DNA of 64,000 nucleotides from Mycolicibacterium hippocampi (GCF_010723735.1 NZ_BLLB01000002.1:1674001-1738000), one strand, 5' to 3'; numbered from the stretch's first letter, positions 17,460 to 26,478 are shown. The notes: generated by a model from the sequence alone, not told the origin. A program made the numbers and translations.

Positions 17460-18680
17460 TCAGAAGGCGAGCGGCAGGGTCTTCGGGCCGCTGAGGGAGA
17501 CCATCGGCTTCCACGGGGCCGGCCCGGTCCGCCGCGGCGGCGCCCAGCGCTCCGTGACCACTCGCAGCGCTTCGGCCAGCTCGAGCTTGGCCAGGTTGGC
17601 GCCGATGCAGTAGTGCACCCCGCCACCGAAGGTCAGGATCGGCGGGGTGCCCACCCGGGTGATGTCGAAGCGCTCCGGGTCCTCGAAGATCGCGGGATCG
17701 TGGTTTGCCGCGATGAAGTTCAGCAGGACCATCGTTCCCGCCGGCACGTGCACCCCACCCATCTCGAGATCCTCGCCCGCGACCCGCAGCGTGGAACACG
17801 CGATCGGGGCGTGGCGCATCGTCTCGTGCACCGCGCTCATGGCCAGCTCGGGATTGCCCGCCAGCAGTGCCCACTGCTCGGGGTGATCGCATAGCAGGTC
17901 GATCGAGGCGGCGACCTGGTTGCGGGTGGTGTCGGTGCCGGCAAGCAGGATGCCCGCGGCCAGCATGCGCAGTTCGGCGTGGTCGAGCCGGTCGCCGCCG
18001 TCCTCTGCTCTGATCAGATCGGAAAGCAGGTCGTCGGTGAGCGTGTGCCTGCGGCGCTCGATCATCTTGTCGGTGTAGTCGTCGAGCTCGCCCCAGGCCG
18101 TCATGGCCACCGACTCCAGGTCGGGAAACGGGGTGAAGCTGAAGGCCAGGAAGATGTCGTCAGCCCACAGCGAGAACTGCTCCCAGTCCTCGGGCGGGGC
18201 GCCGAGCAGGGCGCAGACGATCGGCACCGGGTAGGGCCTGGCGATGTCGGTGACGACGTCGCAGTGGCCTCGCTGGGCGGCCCGGTCGACCAGGCCGGTG
18301 ATCACGTCGACGATGTCGGCGTGCAGTCGCTCGACCGACCGCGGCGTGAACGCCCGTGACAGCAGGCTGCGCAGCCGGTGGTGCTCGGGTCCCTCCATGC
18401 ACAGCAGCGTGCTGACGACCTTGTCCCACAGCGGGCCGGACGTGATTCCCTGGACTGCCAGACCGAGGCCGGGTGGGATCTGCAGGCGCGGATCCCGCAG
18501 CGCGGCCTTCACCAGGTCGTAGGAAAGAACCTCCGGCCCGTAGGGTCCCATCGCGATCGGGGACCTCTGACGGGCGTCGCGCAGCTGCGGGTATACCTGG
18601 GCGGGGGTGTCGTCGGTGCCGTAGTCGACGGTCGGCAGGCCGGCCTCGAACACGTTGGGGACTGCGGCTGCGACGCTCAT
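17460..18680 (-). CDS. Cytochrome P450
   Basis: The 406-residue soluble bacterial P450 has the I-helix oxygen-activation motif 'AGTDTTRNQ', the ExxR motif in 'ETMRHAP' and the heme-thiolate loop 'FGGGVHYCIGANLAK'. The P450 family gives the reaction class (monooxygenation with ferredoxin partners), but substrate cannot be read from the sequence. No ferredoxin gene is adjacent. It precedes the glucarate operon on the same strand but is separated from it by family A copy 3 and the operator, so it is probably a separate transcript. Confidence 0.93.
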   Translation of the reverse strand: MSVAAAVPNVFEAGLPTVDYGTDDTPAQVYPQLRDARQRSPIAMGPYGPEVLSYDLVKAALRDPRLQIPPGLGLAVQGITSGPLWDKVVSTLLCMEGPEHHRLRSLLSRAFTPRSVERLHADIVDVITGLVDRAAQRGHCDVVTDIARPYPVPIVCALLGAPPEDWEQFSLWADDIFLAFSFTPFPDLESVAMTAWGELDDYTDKMIERRRHTLTDDLLSDLIRAEDGGDRLDHAELRMLAAGILLAGTDTTRNQVAASIDLLCDHPEQWALLAGNPELAMSAVHETMRHAPIACSTLRVAGEDLEMGGVHVPAGTMVLLNFIAANHDPAIFEDPERFDITRVGTPPILTFGGGVHYCIGANLAKLELAEALRVVTERWAPPRRTGPAPWKPMVSLSGPKTLPLAF

Positions 18681-18778
18681 CGCGTTCTCCTACACCCGGT
18701 GCGCTCGACGGCCGAATGACCGGACACCCTCAGGAAAATGTATGGTCGCGACCCGCACGGTGTCAACGACCGCGCCGG

Positions 18779-19477
18779 TCACGCCACCCGAAGGTCGGTG
18801 AGGCGCTTGTCGATGACACTCAGCAGTGCCGCGACCGCCGAGGGGTCGCCGCTGACGTCCAGCAGGCCGTCGTCGACGGCCTCGGCGAGGCCGAGTTTCT
18901 GGCCGACGAGCGCCGCGACGGTCGGCGCACTCGCGCGAACGGTCACATCGCTGGGTGTCGGGCTCTTACCCGGGCGCACCGACACCCTGCCGCCGCGGAT
19001 GCGCAGGCATGCGGAGCTGTCACCGATGTTGAACTCGTAGACCGCGTCGAGGTCCTTCGGCGCGTCCTCGTTCATGTCGGCGGCCAGGAAAGTCAGCAGC
19101 CACTCGGCGCGGAAGAGTTCGCAGTCGGTGTCGGCATCGGCCATCTGGTGGCGGGCTCCCCACATCGCCAGCGGGATGATCGCCGCGGCCAACTCGCGGC
19201 CGGCTTCGGACAGTTCGTAGACCACCGTCGAACCCGGCTGGTCGAGCGCGAGGCGGCGTTGGATGACGCCGTCGGCTTCCAGCTGCCGGACCCGGGTGGC
19301 CAGCAGGCTGGTCCCGATGCCGGCCAGCGCATCGGCCAGCTCGGTATAGCGCTTCGGGCCGGAGCCGAGCTCACGCACCAGCAGCAGCGTCCACCGCTCG
19401 CCGACCACGTCGAGTGCGTGCGCCAGACCGCAGAACTGACCGTAACTTCGCCTCCCCATGCCGAACATCCTACTCAC
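18779..19477 (-). CDS. HxlR-family regulator with C-terminal SCP2-like domain
   Basis: This 232-residue protein has residues 10-105 as an HxlR winged helix ('ALDVVGERWTLLLVRELGSGPKRY', 'GIGTSLLATRVRQLE'). The second half resembles a sterol-carrier-protein-2-like fold ('ACLRIRGGRVSVRPG', 'SDVTVRASAPTVAALV'). The GTG at 19477 follows GAGGAG closely; ATGs at 19468 and 19459 are alternatives. A 10-bp perfect inverted repeat at 19514-19552 lies in front and may be its operator. The SCP2-like domain could bind a hydrophobic effector (inference). Confidence 0.85.
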   Translation of the reverse strand: MSRMFGMGRRSYGQFCGLAHALDVVGERWTLLLVRELGSGPKRYTELADALAGIGTSLLATRVRQLEADGVIQRRLALDQPGSTVVYELSEAGRELAAAIIPLAMWGARHQMADADTDCELFRAEWLLTFLAADMNEDAPKDLDAVYEFNIGDSSACLRIRGGRVSVRPGKSPTPSDVTVRASAPTVAALVGQKLGLAEAVDDGLLDVSGDPSAVAALLSVIDKRLTDLRVA

Positions 19478-19513
19478 CGGCTCCTCTTTTCCACCTCAAC
19501 TGAAGTTTCTGTT

Positions 19514-19552
19514 TCTCACTTCTATTTCTTATGTTACGTTGCAGAAGTGAGA
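19514..19552. promoter_or_regulatory. Inverted repeat in divergent promoter region (HxlR / small ORF)
   Basis: Perfect 10-bp arms TCTCACTTCT (19514-19523) and AGAAGTGAGA (19543-19552) flank an AT-rich spacer that contains TATGTT, a plausible -10 hexamer for the plus-strand transcript. Divergent placement between the HxlR gene and the ORF at 19598 makes autoregulation by HxlR the simplest explanation. Confidence 0.6.
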
Positions 19553-19597
19553 GTGAACACCCCCCGCGGGGTGCAGACAAAAATGAGGTGAACCGCA

Positions 19598-19801
19598 ATG
19601 GCATCGATTTCCCATCCCAGACCCCTGGCCGGCGTGCGCTGGATGCTCATCGCCCTGCTGCGACGACTGCATCCGGTGCAAGCCACCGCGTCGGTACGAG
19701 CCCCCGAAATGCGACCCCCCGAAGCGAAGCGCCACTATCCGCCGCAACGTGATGCGCTCTTCGAGCGATCAGCGATGGCGCGGGAGATGTACAGGCTCTG
19801 A
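19598..19801 (+). CDS. Small hypothetical protein
   Basis: This 67-residue ORF begins with ATG, has a good Shine-Dalgarno (GAGGTGA) 5-6 nt upstream, and lies downstream of the inverted repeat and -10-like element. The N-terminus is short and basic with a modest hydrophobic stretch ('WMLIALLRRL'), and the rest is Pro/Arg-rich. I do not recognise a family. Its position suggests control by the divergent HxlR regulator. Short length keeps confidence moderate. Confidence 0.45.
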   Translation: MASISHPRPLAGVRWMLIALLRRLHPVQATASVRAPEMRPPEAKRHYPPQRDALFERSAMAREMYRL

Positions 19802-19947
19802 CCAGCGCAGGTTGCACGCGGGCGCAGCGCACCGCAATCCACGCGCCCGACGATCAGTGGTCAGCGAAATGGCATCGTCCGGGCAGCCTCGGCAAACATG
19901 GGGTAGCTTTTAGCGACTACCGATTGGCCGCAGCCGAGGAGAAACCG

Positions 19948-21714
19948 GTGAATGCGACACCATTCGGGCGGTATCGGCTCCAGAAGCTGATCGGCCAGGG
20001 CGGTATGGGCGAGGTCTACCAGGCCTACGACACCAAGACCGATCGTGTCGTCGCGCTCAAGGTCCTGCCGCACCACATGGCCGTCGATGAGACGTTCCAG
20101 GCGCGGTTCCGTCGTGAGTCGCAGGCCGCCGCGGGCATCAACGACCCGCACGTGGTGCCCATCCACGGCTTCGGCGAGATCGACGGCCGGCTGTATCTCG
20201 ATATGCGATTGATCGAGGGCAGCAACCTCGGCACCATGCTGTCGGAGACCGAGAAACCGCTCGGTGCCGCGTTCGCCGTCACGATCGTCGAGCAGGTGGC
20301 CCACGCGCTCGACGCCGCGCACCAGGGCGGCCTGATCCATCGCGACATCAAGCCGTCCAACATCCTGATCACCGGGCGTGACTTCGTGTACCTGATCGAC
20401 TTCGGGCTGGTCCGCACCGCGGGCGAGAAGGGGCTGACGACCGCGGGCAGCACGCTGGGCACCCTGGCCTACATGGCCCCGGAGCGATTCGAGGGCGGCG
20501 AGGTCGACGCGCGGTCCGACATCTACGCGCTGACCTGTGTGCTCTACGAATGTCTCACCGGCTCAAGGCCTTACCCCGCCGACAGCCTCGAGCAGCAGAT
20601 CGCCGGACACATGGTCTCCCCGTTGCCACGTCCCTCTGACACCGACCCGCGACTGGCCTCGTTCGACGAGGTGATCGCCAAGGGCATGGCAAAGAAGCCC
20701 TCGCAGCGTTACCAGAGTGCCGGTGAGCTCGCCAAGGCCGCGCGCCGTGCTCTCGACGCGCCGGTTCGCAGACGGGGGAGCAGTTCTCGGCATGCCGCCC
20801 GGCCCGAGCGCAAGGCGCCCCGGAAGGCGCGTGTGGTGGCCGGCGCCGCGGTGCTGGTGCTCGCGGCGGCCGCCGCGATCGGGCTGTGGCAGTGGGCCCC
20901 GTGGAGCGACGGCGGCGCCGATCTGCCTGCGCTGCCGGACGGTGCGATCGAGTCGATCGCGGCGACGGTGCCCGGCGACATCCGGGACGCGGGCCGGCTG
21001 GTGATCGGGGTGAACGTGCCCTACGCGCCGATGGAGTTCAAGAACGCCGACGGTCAGCTCGTCGGGTTCGACGTGGAGTTGATGGACGCGGTGACCAAGG
21101 TGCTGGGCCTGGTCCCCGACTACCGCGACACCTCGTTCGACACGATCCTGCCGTCGGTGCAGGACGGGACCCTCGACGTCGGCGCGTCCTCGGTCACCGA
21201 TACCAGAGAGCGCGAGGCGTCGGTCGACTTCGTCACCTACTTCGAGGCCGGCACTCAATGGGCGAAGCGGTCCGGCACCAATCCGAATCCGCGGTCGCCC
21301 TGTGGCGTCAGAGTCGCTGTGGCACAAGGAACCCTGCAGGAGACCCAGGAACTGCCACGCAAGAGCGACGAGTGCCTGGCCGCCGGCCAGCCGCCCGTGG
21401 ACATCGTGGTGTCGTTCAGCCAGGACCAGGTGACCGACGCGCTGCTGCGCGGCGAGGTCGACGCGATGTCGGCGGACTCGCCGGTCACCGGGTTCGCGAT
21501 CAAGCTCAGCCGCGGCGATCTCGTCCCCGCCGGTGACGTGTTCGACTCCGCGCCCTACGGCTGGCCCGTGGCCAAGGGGTCAGGGCTGGCGGAGTCGCTG
21601 CGGCTGGCGCTGGAACACCTGATCGAGACCGGTGAGTACCGGGCCATCGCCACGATGTGGGGTGTGGAACGCGGGATGATCGACAAACCGGTGATCAACG
21701 GCTCCATCAGGTAG
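19948..21714 (+). CDS. Transmembrane Ser/Thr protein kinase fused to an extracellular solute-binding domain
   Basis: The GTG at 19948 is chosen because GAGGAGA precedes it at ideal distance; an upstream in-frame TTG at 19924 has none (588 residues). The N-terminal PknB-type kinase is intact: glycine loop 'GQGGMGEVY', Lys in 'VALKVL' (about 38), 'HRDIKPSN' (about 131), 'DFG' (about 151) and 'APE'. A basic juxtamembrane linker leads to one membrane span (about 296-314). The extracytoplasmic part is a complete family-3 amino-acid-binding domain ('GRLVIGVNVPYAPMEF', 'GFDVELMDAV', 'SSVTDTREREASVDF'). It therefore looks like a one-protein receptor kinase for a polar solute such as an amino acid. 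The ligand is an inference. Confidence 0.92.
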   Translation: MNATPFGRYRLQKLIGQGGMGEVYQAYDTKTDRVVALKVLPHHMAVDETFQARFRRESQAAAGINDPHVVPIHGFGEIDGRLYLDMRLIEGSNLGTMLSETEKPLGAAFAVTIVEQVAHALDAAHQGGLIHRDIKPSNILITGRDFVYLIDFGLVRTAGEKGLTTAGSTLGTLAYMAPERFEGGEVDARSDIYALTCVLYECLTGSRPYPADSLEQQIAGHMVSPLPRPSDTDPRLASFDEVIAKGMAKKPSQRYQSAGELAKAARRALDAPVRRRGSSSRHAARPERKAPRKARVVAGAAVLVLAAAAAIGLWQWAPWSDGGADLPALPDGAIESIAATVPGDIRDAGRLVIGVNVPYAPMEFKNADGQLVGFDVELMDAVTKVLGLVPDYRDTSFDTILPSVQDGTLDVGASSVTDTREREASVDFVTYFEAGTQWAKRSGTNPNPRSPCGVRVAVAQGTLQETQELPRKSDECLAAGQPPVDIVVSFSQDQVTDALLRGEVDAMSADSPVTGFAIKLSRGDLVPAGDVFDSAPYGWPVAKGSGLAESLRLALEHLIETGEYRAIATMWGVERGMIDKPVINGSIR

Positions 21715-21735
21715 ACCGCAACGGTTGCGGTGTAA

Positions 21736-21781
21736 ACGCCCCCATCCGGGGTACGCCTGGAATTCAGCCCCATCGGGGCGT
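21736..21781. terminator. Hairpin after the receptor-kinase gene
   Basis: The arms ACGCCCCCAT (21736-21745) and ATCGGGGCGT (21772-21781) pair with one mismatch, and an inner GGGG/CCCC extends the stem. No T-run follows, as is common in mycobacteria. The loop contains CGCCTGGAAT, which also occurs in the right arm of family A repeats, so this may be a decayed relative. Confidence 0.5.
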
Positions 21782-21811
21782 GCCGGAACGACAGCGACAG
21801 GTGATCGACTC

Positions 21812-22051
21812 ATGACAGCTCTGCCCCCCGACCCCGATCCGATGCGGGTCCCTCGTGAGGAGCCCGCCGGCGGCGTGCCCCCGGGTGAGACGCCTCCGGA
21901 CTCGGCCCAGACGTCGGCGACCTCCAACGCGGACCCGACCGCGGGTCGCAACCTGACACCGAGGGCGATCGCCGCGTTCGTCGCGATCGGACTGTTCGCG
22001 GCGCTGTTCGCCGTCACCGCGGTGGTTCTCGTACTGCAGCTCCTGGATTAG
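21812..22051 (+). CDS. Small single-span membrane protein (DUF6480-like)
   Basis: This 79-residue protein has an N-terminal Pro/Gly-rich motif ('LPPDPDP', then 'GGVPPGETPP') and a C-terminal membrane span ('AIAAFVAIGLFAALFAVTAVV'). This matches my memory of the actinobacterial DUF6480 family, whose role is unknown. The last 4 nt overlap the stop region of the convergent MMPL transporter gene. Confidence 0.65.
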   Translation: MTALPPDPDPMRVPREEPAGGVPPGETPPDSAQTSATSNADPTAGRNLTPRAIAAFVAIGLFAALFAVTAVVLVLQLLD

Positions 22052-24237
22052 GAAGTTCCCACCGGGCTGGGGTGTTTGGACTCCAGCGCGGTGCCCTCGA
22101 TGTCGAGGTCCGGGACGTAGCGGCCGAACCACTTGGAGTGCACCCACATCCGGCTGCCCAGGATGCTCATCACCGCGGGGATCAGCGTGAGGCGCACCAC
22201 GAACGCATCCAGGAAGACCCCCACGGCCAGCGTCAGGCCGACCGACTTGATGATCGGATCGCTGCCCGCGAGGAAGGCGATGAAGACACCGAACATGATC
22301 AGGGCCGCGGCCGTCACCACGCGCATCGACAGGCCGACACCGTTGCGGACGGCCGCCAAGGCGTCGTCGGTCCTGCTGAGCTCCTCCCTGATCCGGGAGA
22401 CCACGAATATCTCGTAGTCGCTGGACAGCCCGAAGATGATGGCCAGCACGATGATCGGCAGAAAGCTGATCGTCTGTCCGGGTGTGATGCCGAGAAGGCT
22501 TGCACCCCAGCCCCATTGAAATATCGCCACCTGAACACCGAGCGCGGCGAAGACCGAGAGCAGAAAGCCGATGATCGAGGTGATCGGCACCAGCGCGGCG
22601 CGGAACGCCAGCGTGAGCAACACGAACGCCAGGCCGACCACCACGACGACGAACACCGGCAGCGCGGCCGCCAGTTTGTCCGAGGTGTCGATGTTGGACG
22701 CGGTGGTGCCGCCGACCAGGATCGTCGCGCCGGTGTCGGCCTCGATCATGTCGCGGTCGGCCCGGATGCGCTGGACCAGCTCGGCAGTCGCGGTGTCGTT
22801 GGGCCCGGTGGCCGGAATGACCTGGATGACCGCGGTGCTTTCATCGCCGCCTGCGGGTGCGGCCGCGACGACGCCCGGTTCGCGGCCGACGTTGGCGGCG
22901 ATGGTGGACGCGGCCCGCGGGTCGGCCCCGGCCAGGTCGGCGACGACGAGCAGCGGGCCGTTGAAGCCGGGTCCGAGGTGTTCTGCGGTCAGGTCGTAAG
23001 CCTGCCGGGCGGTGTTGGACTCCGGTTGTGATGAGCCGCTCGGCAACCCGAGGTGCATGCCGAAGGTCGGCAAGCCGATCAGGATCAGCGCGGCAGAGCC
23101 GCCCAGCAGCAGTGGCTTGCGGAACCGCACGACGAATCGTGCCCATGCCGCGCCGAATGTGCGCTGCGGCGTGTACGCGGCGACCTGGGCGACCTCTTTG
23201 GGCCGGCCGGGCTGCAGCGGTGCCCGGATGAACTTGGAGACCTTGCTGCCCGCGAAACCGAACAGCGCGGGCAGCAACGTCAGCGCGATCAGCATCGCGA
23301 TCAGGACCGCCGCGGCCGCGGCCAGGCCCATGTAGGTGAGGAACGGGATGCCCACCACCGACAGCCCGCACAACGCGATGATCACGGTCAGCGCCGCGAA
23401 CACCACGGCGCCCCCTGCGGTGCCCACGGCCAGCCCGGCGGCCTCCTCGCGCGGCATCAGCAGCAGCAGATTGTTGCGGTACCGGTTGAGGATGAACAGC
23501 GCATAGTCGATGCCGCAGGAAAGCCCCAGCATCAGCGCCAGCGACAACGAGGCGGTGGGCATGTCCACGAACGCCGCGACGACGAAGATCCCGAGCGCGC
23601 CGATGCCGACGCCGATGCTGGCCGTCAGGATCGGCAGTCCCGCGGCGACGACGGCGCCGAAGGTGATCAGCAGGATCAGGAACGCGACGCCGACCCCGAT
23701 GATCTCGGGGAGGTGCGGGACGCTGACCTTGTAGCCGGGGTAGACGCTGCCTGCGTATTCGACGCGCGCCCCGGCGTCCTGTGCCGACGCCATCGCGGAC
23801 TCCAGCGACGCCAGCGAGGCATCGGTCACCTCGCCCAGGGGCGCTTCCCACTGCACGGTGCCCAAGCCGACCCTGCCGTCCGGGGCGATCTGTCCGGTCT
23901 GCGTGGGGCCGGCGGCCGCTGCGACGCCGGGGATGGCGTTGACGGTCGCGACGGCCTCACCGATTCCCGCGGCGAGCGCCGGATCGGTGATCGCGCGCCC
24001 TTCGGGAGCGGCGAAGGTGAGCTGGGTCTGCGCGCCGCCGAACGCCGGCAGCTCCTGACGCAACTGCTCGACGGCCCGCTGCGATTCGGTGCCGGGGATG
24101 GTGAAGTTGTCGCTGGGCTCACCGCGGAACCCGACGAACGCGACCGCCACGGCGGCGAGTATGGCCAGCCAGGCGCCCAGTACCAGCCAGCGGCGGCGAT
24201 AGCTGAAAGCACCGATTGCGAACAGGTAGCGCGACAT
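22048..24237 (-). CDS. MMPL-family RND transporter
   Basis: This 729-residue membrane protein has the two-fold MMPL layout. It shows an N-terminal span, an extracytoplasmic loop ('NFTIPGTESQRA'), a block of spans with the proton-relay-like 'GLSCGIDYALFILNRYR', a second loop and a second block with 'FGLSSDYEIFVVSRIREEL'. Family members export lipids or drugs using the proton gradient. It is closer to the short YdfJ-like/actinobacterial type than to long lipid-exporting MmpLs. No MmpS neighbour is present. It overlaps the convergent DUF6480-like gene by 4 nt. Confidence 0.9.
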   Translation of the reverse strand: MSRYLFAIGAFSYRRRWLVLGAWLAILAAVAVAFVGFRGEPSDNFTIPGTESQRAVEQLRQELPAFGGAQTQLTFAAPEGRAITDPALAAGIGEAVATVNAIPGVAAAAGPTQTGQIAPDGRVGLGTVQWEAPLGEVTDASLASLESAMASAQDAGARVEYAGSVYPGYKVSVPHLPEIIGVGVAFLILLITFGAVVAAGLPILTASIGVGIGALGIFVVAAFVDMPTASLSLALMLGLSCGIDYALFILNRYRNNLLLLMPREEAAGLAVGTAGGAVVFAALTVIIALCGLSVVGIPFLTYMGLAAAAAVLIAMLIALTLLPALFGFAGSKVSKFIRAPLQPGRPKEVAQVAAYTPQRTFGAAWARFVVRFRKPLLLGGSAALILIGLPTFGMHLGLPSGSSQPESNTARQAYDLTAEHLGPGFNGPLLVVADLAGADPRAASTIAANVGREPGVVAAAPAGGDESTAVIQVIPATGPNDTATAELVQRIRADRDMIEADTGATILVGGTTASNIDTSDKLAAALPVFVVVVVGLAFVLLTLAFRAALVPITSIIGFLLSVFAALGVQVAIFQWGWGASLLGITPGQTISFLPIIVLAIIFGLSSDYEIFVVSRIREELSRTDDALAAVRNGVGLSMRVVTAAALIMFGVFIAFLAGSDPIIKSVGLTLAVGVFLDAFVVRLTLIPAVMSILGSRMWVHSKWFGRYVPDLDIEGTALESKHPSPVGTS

Positions 24238-24370
24238 CGTGTTGGTGTCTACTTTCGGTCGTGACCACAGGGACTTGGCCCAGCAATGCCCGCACCGGCG
24301 GTGGATTACGCACGTCCGCTCCCGCCGATATGTGTGACCCGAGTCACCGTCGCTCTCGTATCCTGAAGCG

Positions 24371-25720
24371 GTGACGTCGACGTCCCTGCCTCCGGGTCCG
24401 CGGCTGCCCCGCGCGGTTCAGGCGGCGCTGATGCTGCGGTTCGGGCCCCGGTTCGTCGCCGCCTGCCGGCGCCGGTACGGTGCGGCGTTCACGCTGCAGG
24501 TCGCATCGATGGGCACGATCGTCTACCTCACCGACCCCGCCGACATCAAAACCGTCTTCGCCGGAGATCCGCGTACCTACCATGCGGGAGAAGCCAATTC
24601 GATGCTCAAAGGGCTGCTCGGGGAGACCTCGGTGCTGGTGGTCGACGAGGATCTGCACCGGGACCGCAGGCGGCTGATGCTCGCGCCGTTCGCGCGGGAC
24701 GCGGTCGCGAAGCAGGCGTCGCTGATCGCGGAGATCGCCGCGGAGAACATCGCGGACTGGCCCGTCGGCACGGCGTTTCCCGTCGCCCCCCGGATGTCGC
24801 AGATCACGCTGGAGGTGATCCTGCGCACCGTCATCGGCGCCACCGATCCCGCGCGGCTGGCCGCGCTGCGCGAGGTGATGCCCGAATTGCTGCGGGTGGG
24901 GCCGTGGCAGACGCTGGCGCTCCTCGACCCCCGGCTTCTGCGTCGACGCCCGTGGCGCACGCTGCGCGAGGCCATCGCCGAGGCCGACCGGCTGCTCTAC
25001 GCCGAGATCGCCGAGCGTCGCGCCGACCCGAACCTCGAGCGGCGCACCGACGCCCTGGCGATGCTGGTGGCCGCCGCGGACGACGACGGTCGCGAGATGA
25101 CCGACCTGGAGCTGCGCGATCAGTTGATGACGCTGTTGCTCGCCGGCCACGACACCACGGCGACCGGGCTGTCGTGGGCGCTGGAACGGCTGACCCGGCA
25201 TCCGGCGGTGCTGTCCCGGGCGGTGCGGGCCGCACACGACGGGGACGACGAATATCTGGACGCGGTGGCCAGGGAGACGCTGCGGATCCGGCCGGTGGTG
25301 TTCGACGTCGGCAGGATCCTCACCGAACCCGTCGAGCTGGCCGGACATCGGCTGCCTGCCGGGGTCATGGTGGTGCCCGGCATGGTGGCGGTGCACGCCA
25401 GCGAGGCGCTGTATCCGGACGCGCACCGGTTCTACCCCGAACGGATGATCGGCGCGACGCCCAGCCCGTCGACGTTTCTGCCGTTCGGCGGGGGCAACAG
25501 GCGGTGTCTGGGCGCGACGTTCGCGATGGTGGAATTCCGCGTTGTACTGCGCGAGGTCCTCCGCCGCGTCGAGCTGGAGACCACGACAGCCGCGGGGGAG
25601 CGCCAACGCCTCAAACACGTGATCTTCGTGCCGCACCGCGGTGCGCGAATCCGTATCCGTTCGGTTCGCCCTGCCGGGCACAGCGACGTTTCCCGCTGCC
25701 GAACGAGCAGGTGGGTGTAG
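24371..25720 (+). CDS. Cytochrome P450 (CYP135/138-like)
   Basis: The 449-residue P450 starts at GTG 24371. An N-terminal 'LPPGPRLP' proline hinge, I-helix 'LLAGHDTTATGLSWA', ExxR 'ETLRIRP' and heme loop 'FGGGNRRCLGATFA' are all present. The pattern resembles the mycobacterial CYP135/CYP138 group rather than the P450 at 17460. Substrate is unknown. It is divergent from the MMPL gene, with only 133 bp between starts, so the two may share regulation. Confidence 0.92.
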   Translation: MTSTSLPPGPRLPRAVQAALMLRFGPRFVAACRRRYGAAFTLQVASMGTIVYLTDPADIKTVFAGDPRTYHAGEANSMLKGLLGETSVLVVDEDLHRDRRRLMLAPFARDAVAKQASLIAEIAAENIADWPVGTAFPVAPRMSQITLEVILRTVIGATDPARLAALREVMPELLRVGPWQTLALLDPRLLRRRPWRTLREAIAEADRLLYAEIAERRADPNLERRTDALAMLVAAADDDGREMTDLELRDQLMTLLLAGHDTTATGLSWALERLTRHPAVLSRAVRAAHDGDDEYLDAVARETLRIRPVVFDVGRILTEPVELAGHRLPAGVMVVPGMVAVHASEALYPDAHRFYPERMIGATPSPSTFLPFGGGNRRCLGATFAMVEFRVVLREVLRRVELETTTAAGERQRLKHVIFVPHRGARIRIRSVRPAGHSDVSRCRTSRWV

Positions 25721-25855
25721 TCTCAGGGGTAGGCCGAGTTCGCGCCGATAGTCCGATGCGACAAATTCCGGCGCGACAATACTCAGCCCGCGACGCGATT
25801 CTCTTCGCTCGGACACAGTGCGGGGTCTGCCCCGTACCACTCAAGGACGTTGCTC

Positions 25856-25996
25856 ATGGATTCGTCTGATCTGTTCTCACACCGTCAGGCGCCGCATGTC
25901 TCCAACACCGGCCCGAAGTCCCAAGAGCCGGTGCAGGCGCCAGTCTTCTCTGATCAACCGAAGAAGAACAGCTCTGCTGATTCGCAATCCCAGTGA
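25856..25996 (+). CDS. Small hydrophilic protein translationally coupled to the DUF5994 gene
   Basis: This 46-residue ORF starts at ATG 25856 with AAGGA 11 nt upstream. It is Ser/Gln/Pro-rich with no hydrophobic segment. Its TGA stop overlaps the GTG start of the next gene (GTGA), a classical coupling arrangement that argues it is translated. An upstream TAGTCT in the P450 3' region could be a -10. No family recognised. Confidence 0.55.
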   Translation: MDSSDLFSHRQAPHVSNTGPKSQEPVQAPVFSDQPKKNSSADSQSQ

Positions 25997-26478
25997 ACGG
26001 CTTGGCGCGGTCCCGCCGCGCTTCCCGGCCGATCAGGGTGATGCTCGCCGGCCAACTCGGCGGCGAGATCGACGGCGCCTGGTGGCCGCACACCGCTTCG
26101 GTGGCCACCGAGCTCCCTGAATTGGTCGGTGCTCTGCACCGGGCTCTCGGTGAGATCGTGGACATCCGGATCAACTGGTCGGTCACCGAAGGTCAGCTCG
26201 ACCTGGAGACGATCGCCACGGGTGCGCGGCTGATGCGTGCCGGCGAGCAATACCGGCGGCCCCGTCTGATGGTGGTCGTCGGTCGCAACGCGAGCGCGAA
26301 ACTCCTTGTCGTGCCGAGCATGACGTCGCAGGCGCTCGGCCTGATGGTGCTTCGGACCGCTGCCGGGCTGCCCACCTCGGGCGGCACCGGGGATTCCCGG
26401 CTCTATGAGACAGCCCGCGTGGTGATGCGGCTCGCCGAGGTCGAGAGCGCAAAGTGGTGCGATCCCATCAGTTCTTGA
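25993..26478 (+). CDS. DUF5994 family protein
   Basis: The 161-residue protein starts at GTG 25993 inside the stop of the small upstream ORF. The 'GGEIDGAWWPHTASVATELPELV' region is the hallmark I associate with DUF5994, a mycobacterial family often found in several copies near stress-response genes. The molecular function is unknown. A C-terminal 'DSRLYETARVVMRLAEVE' helix is conserved-looking. The cold-shock gene follows 136 nt later with its own promoter. Confidence 0.75.
   Translation: MNGLARSRRASRPIRVMLAGQLGGEIDGAWWPHTASVATELPELVGALHRALGEIVDIRINWSVTEGQLDLETIATGARLMRAGEQYRRPRLMVVVGRNASAKLLVVPSMTSQALGLMVLRTAAGLPTSGGTGDSRLYETARVVMRLAEVESAKWCDPISS

Noticed and set aside
17308..17892. N-terminal extension of the aldehyde dehydrogenase
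   Set aside because: It would run through the LysR-type operator, hairpin repeat A3 and antisense P450 sequence; the normal family N-terminus begins at 17307.
25821..25834. Short CGGGG/CCCCG hairpin before the 46-residue ORF
   Set aside because: Only 5 bp in very GC-rich DNA; such stems are expected by chance.
24344..25840. 498-codon open frame on the minus strand
   Set aside because: Antisense to a P450 with all signature motifs; Arg/His/Gly-rich shadow with no domain.
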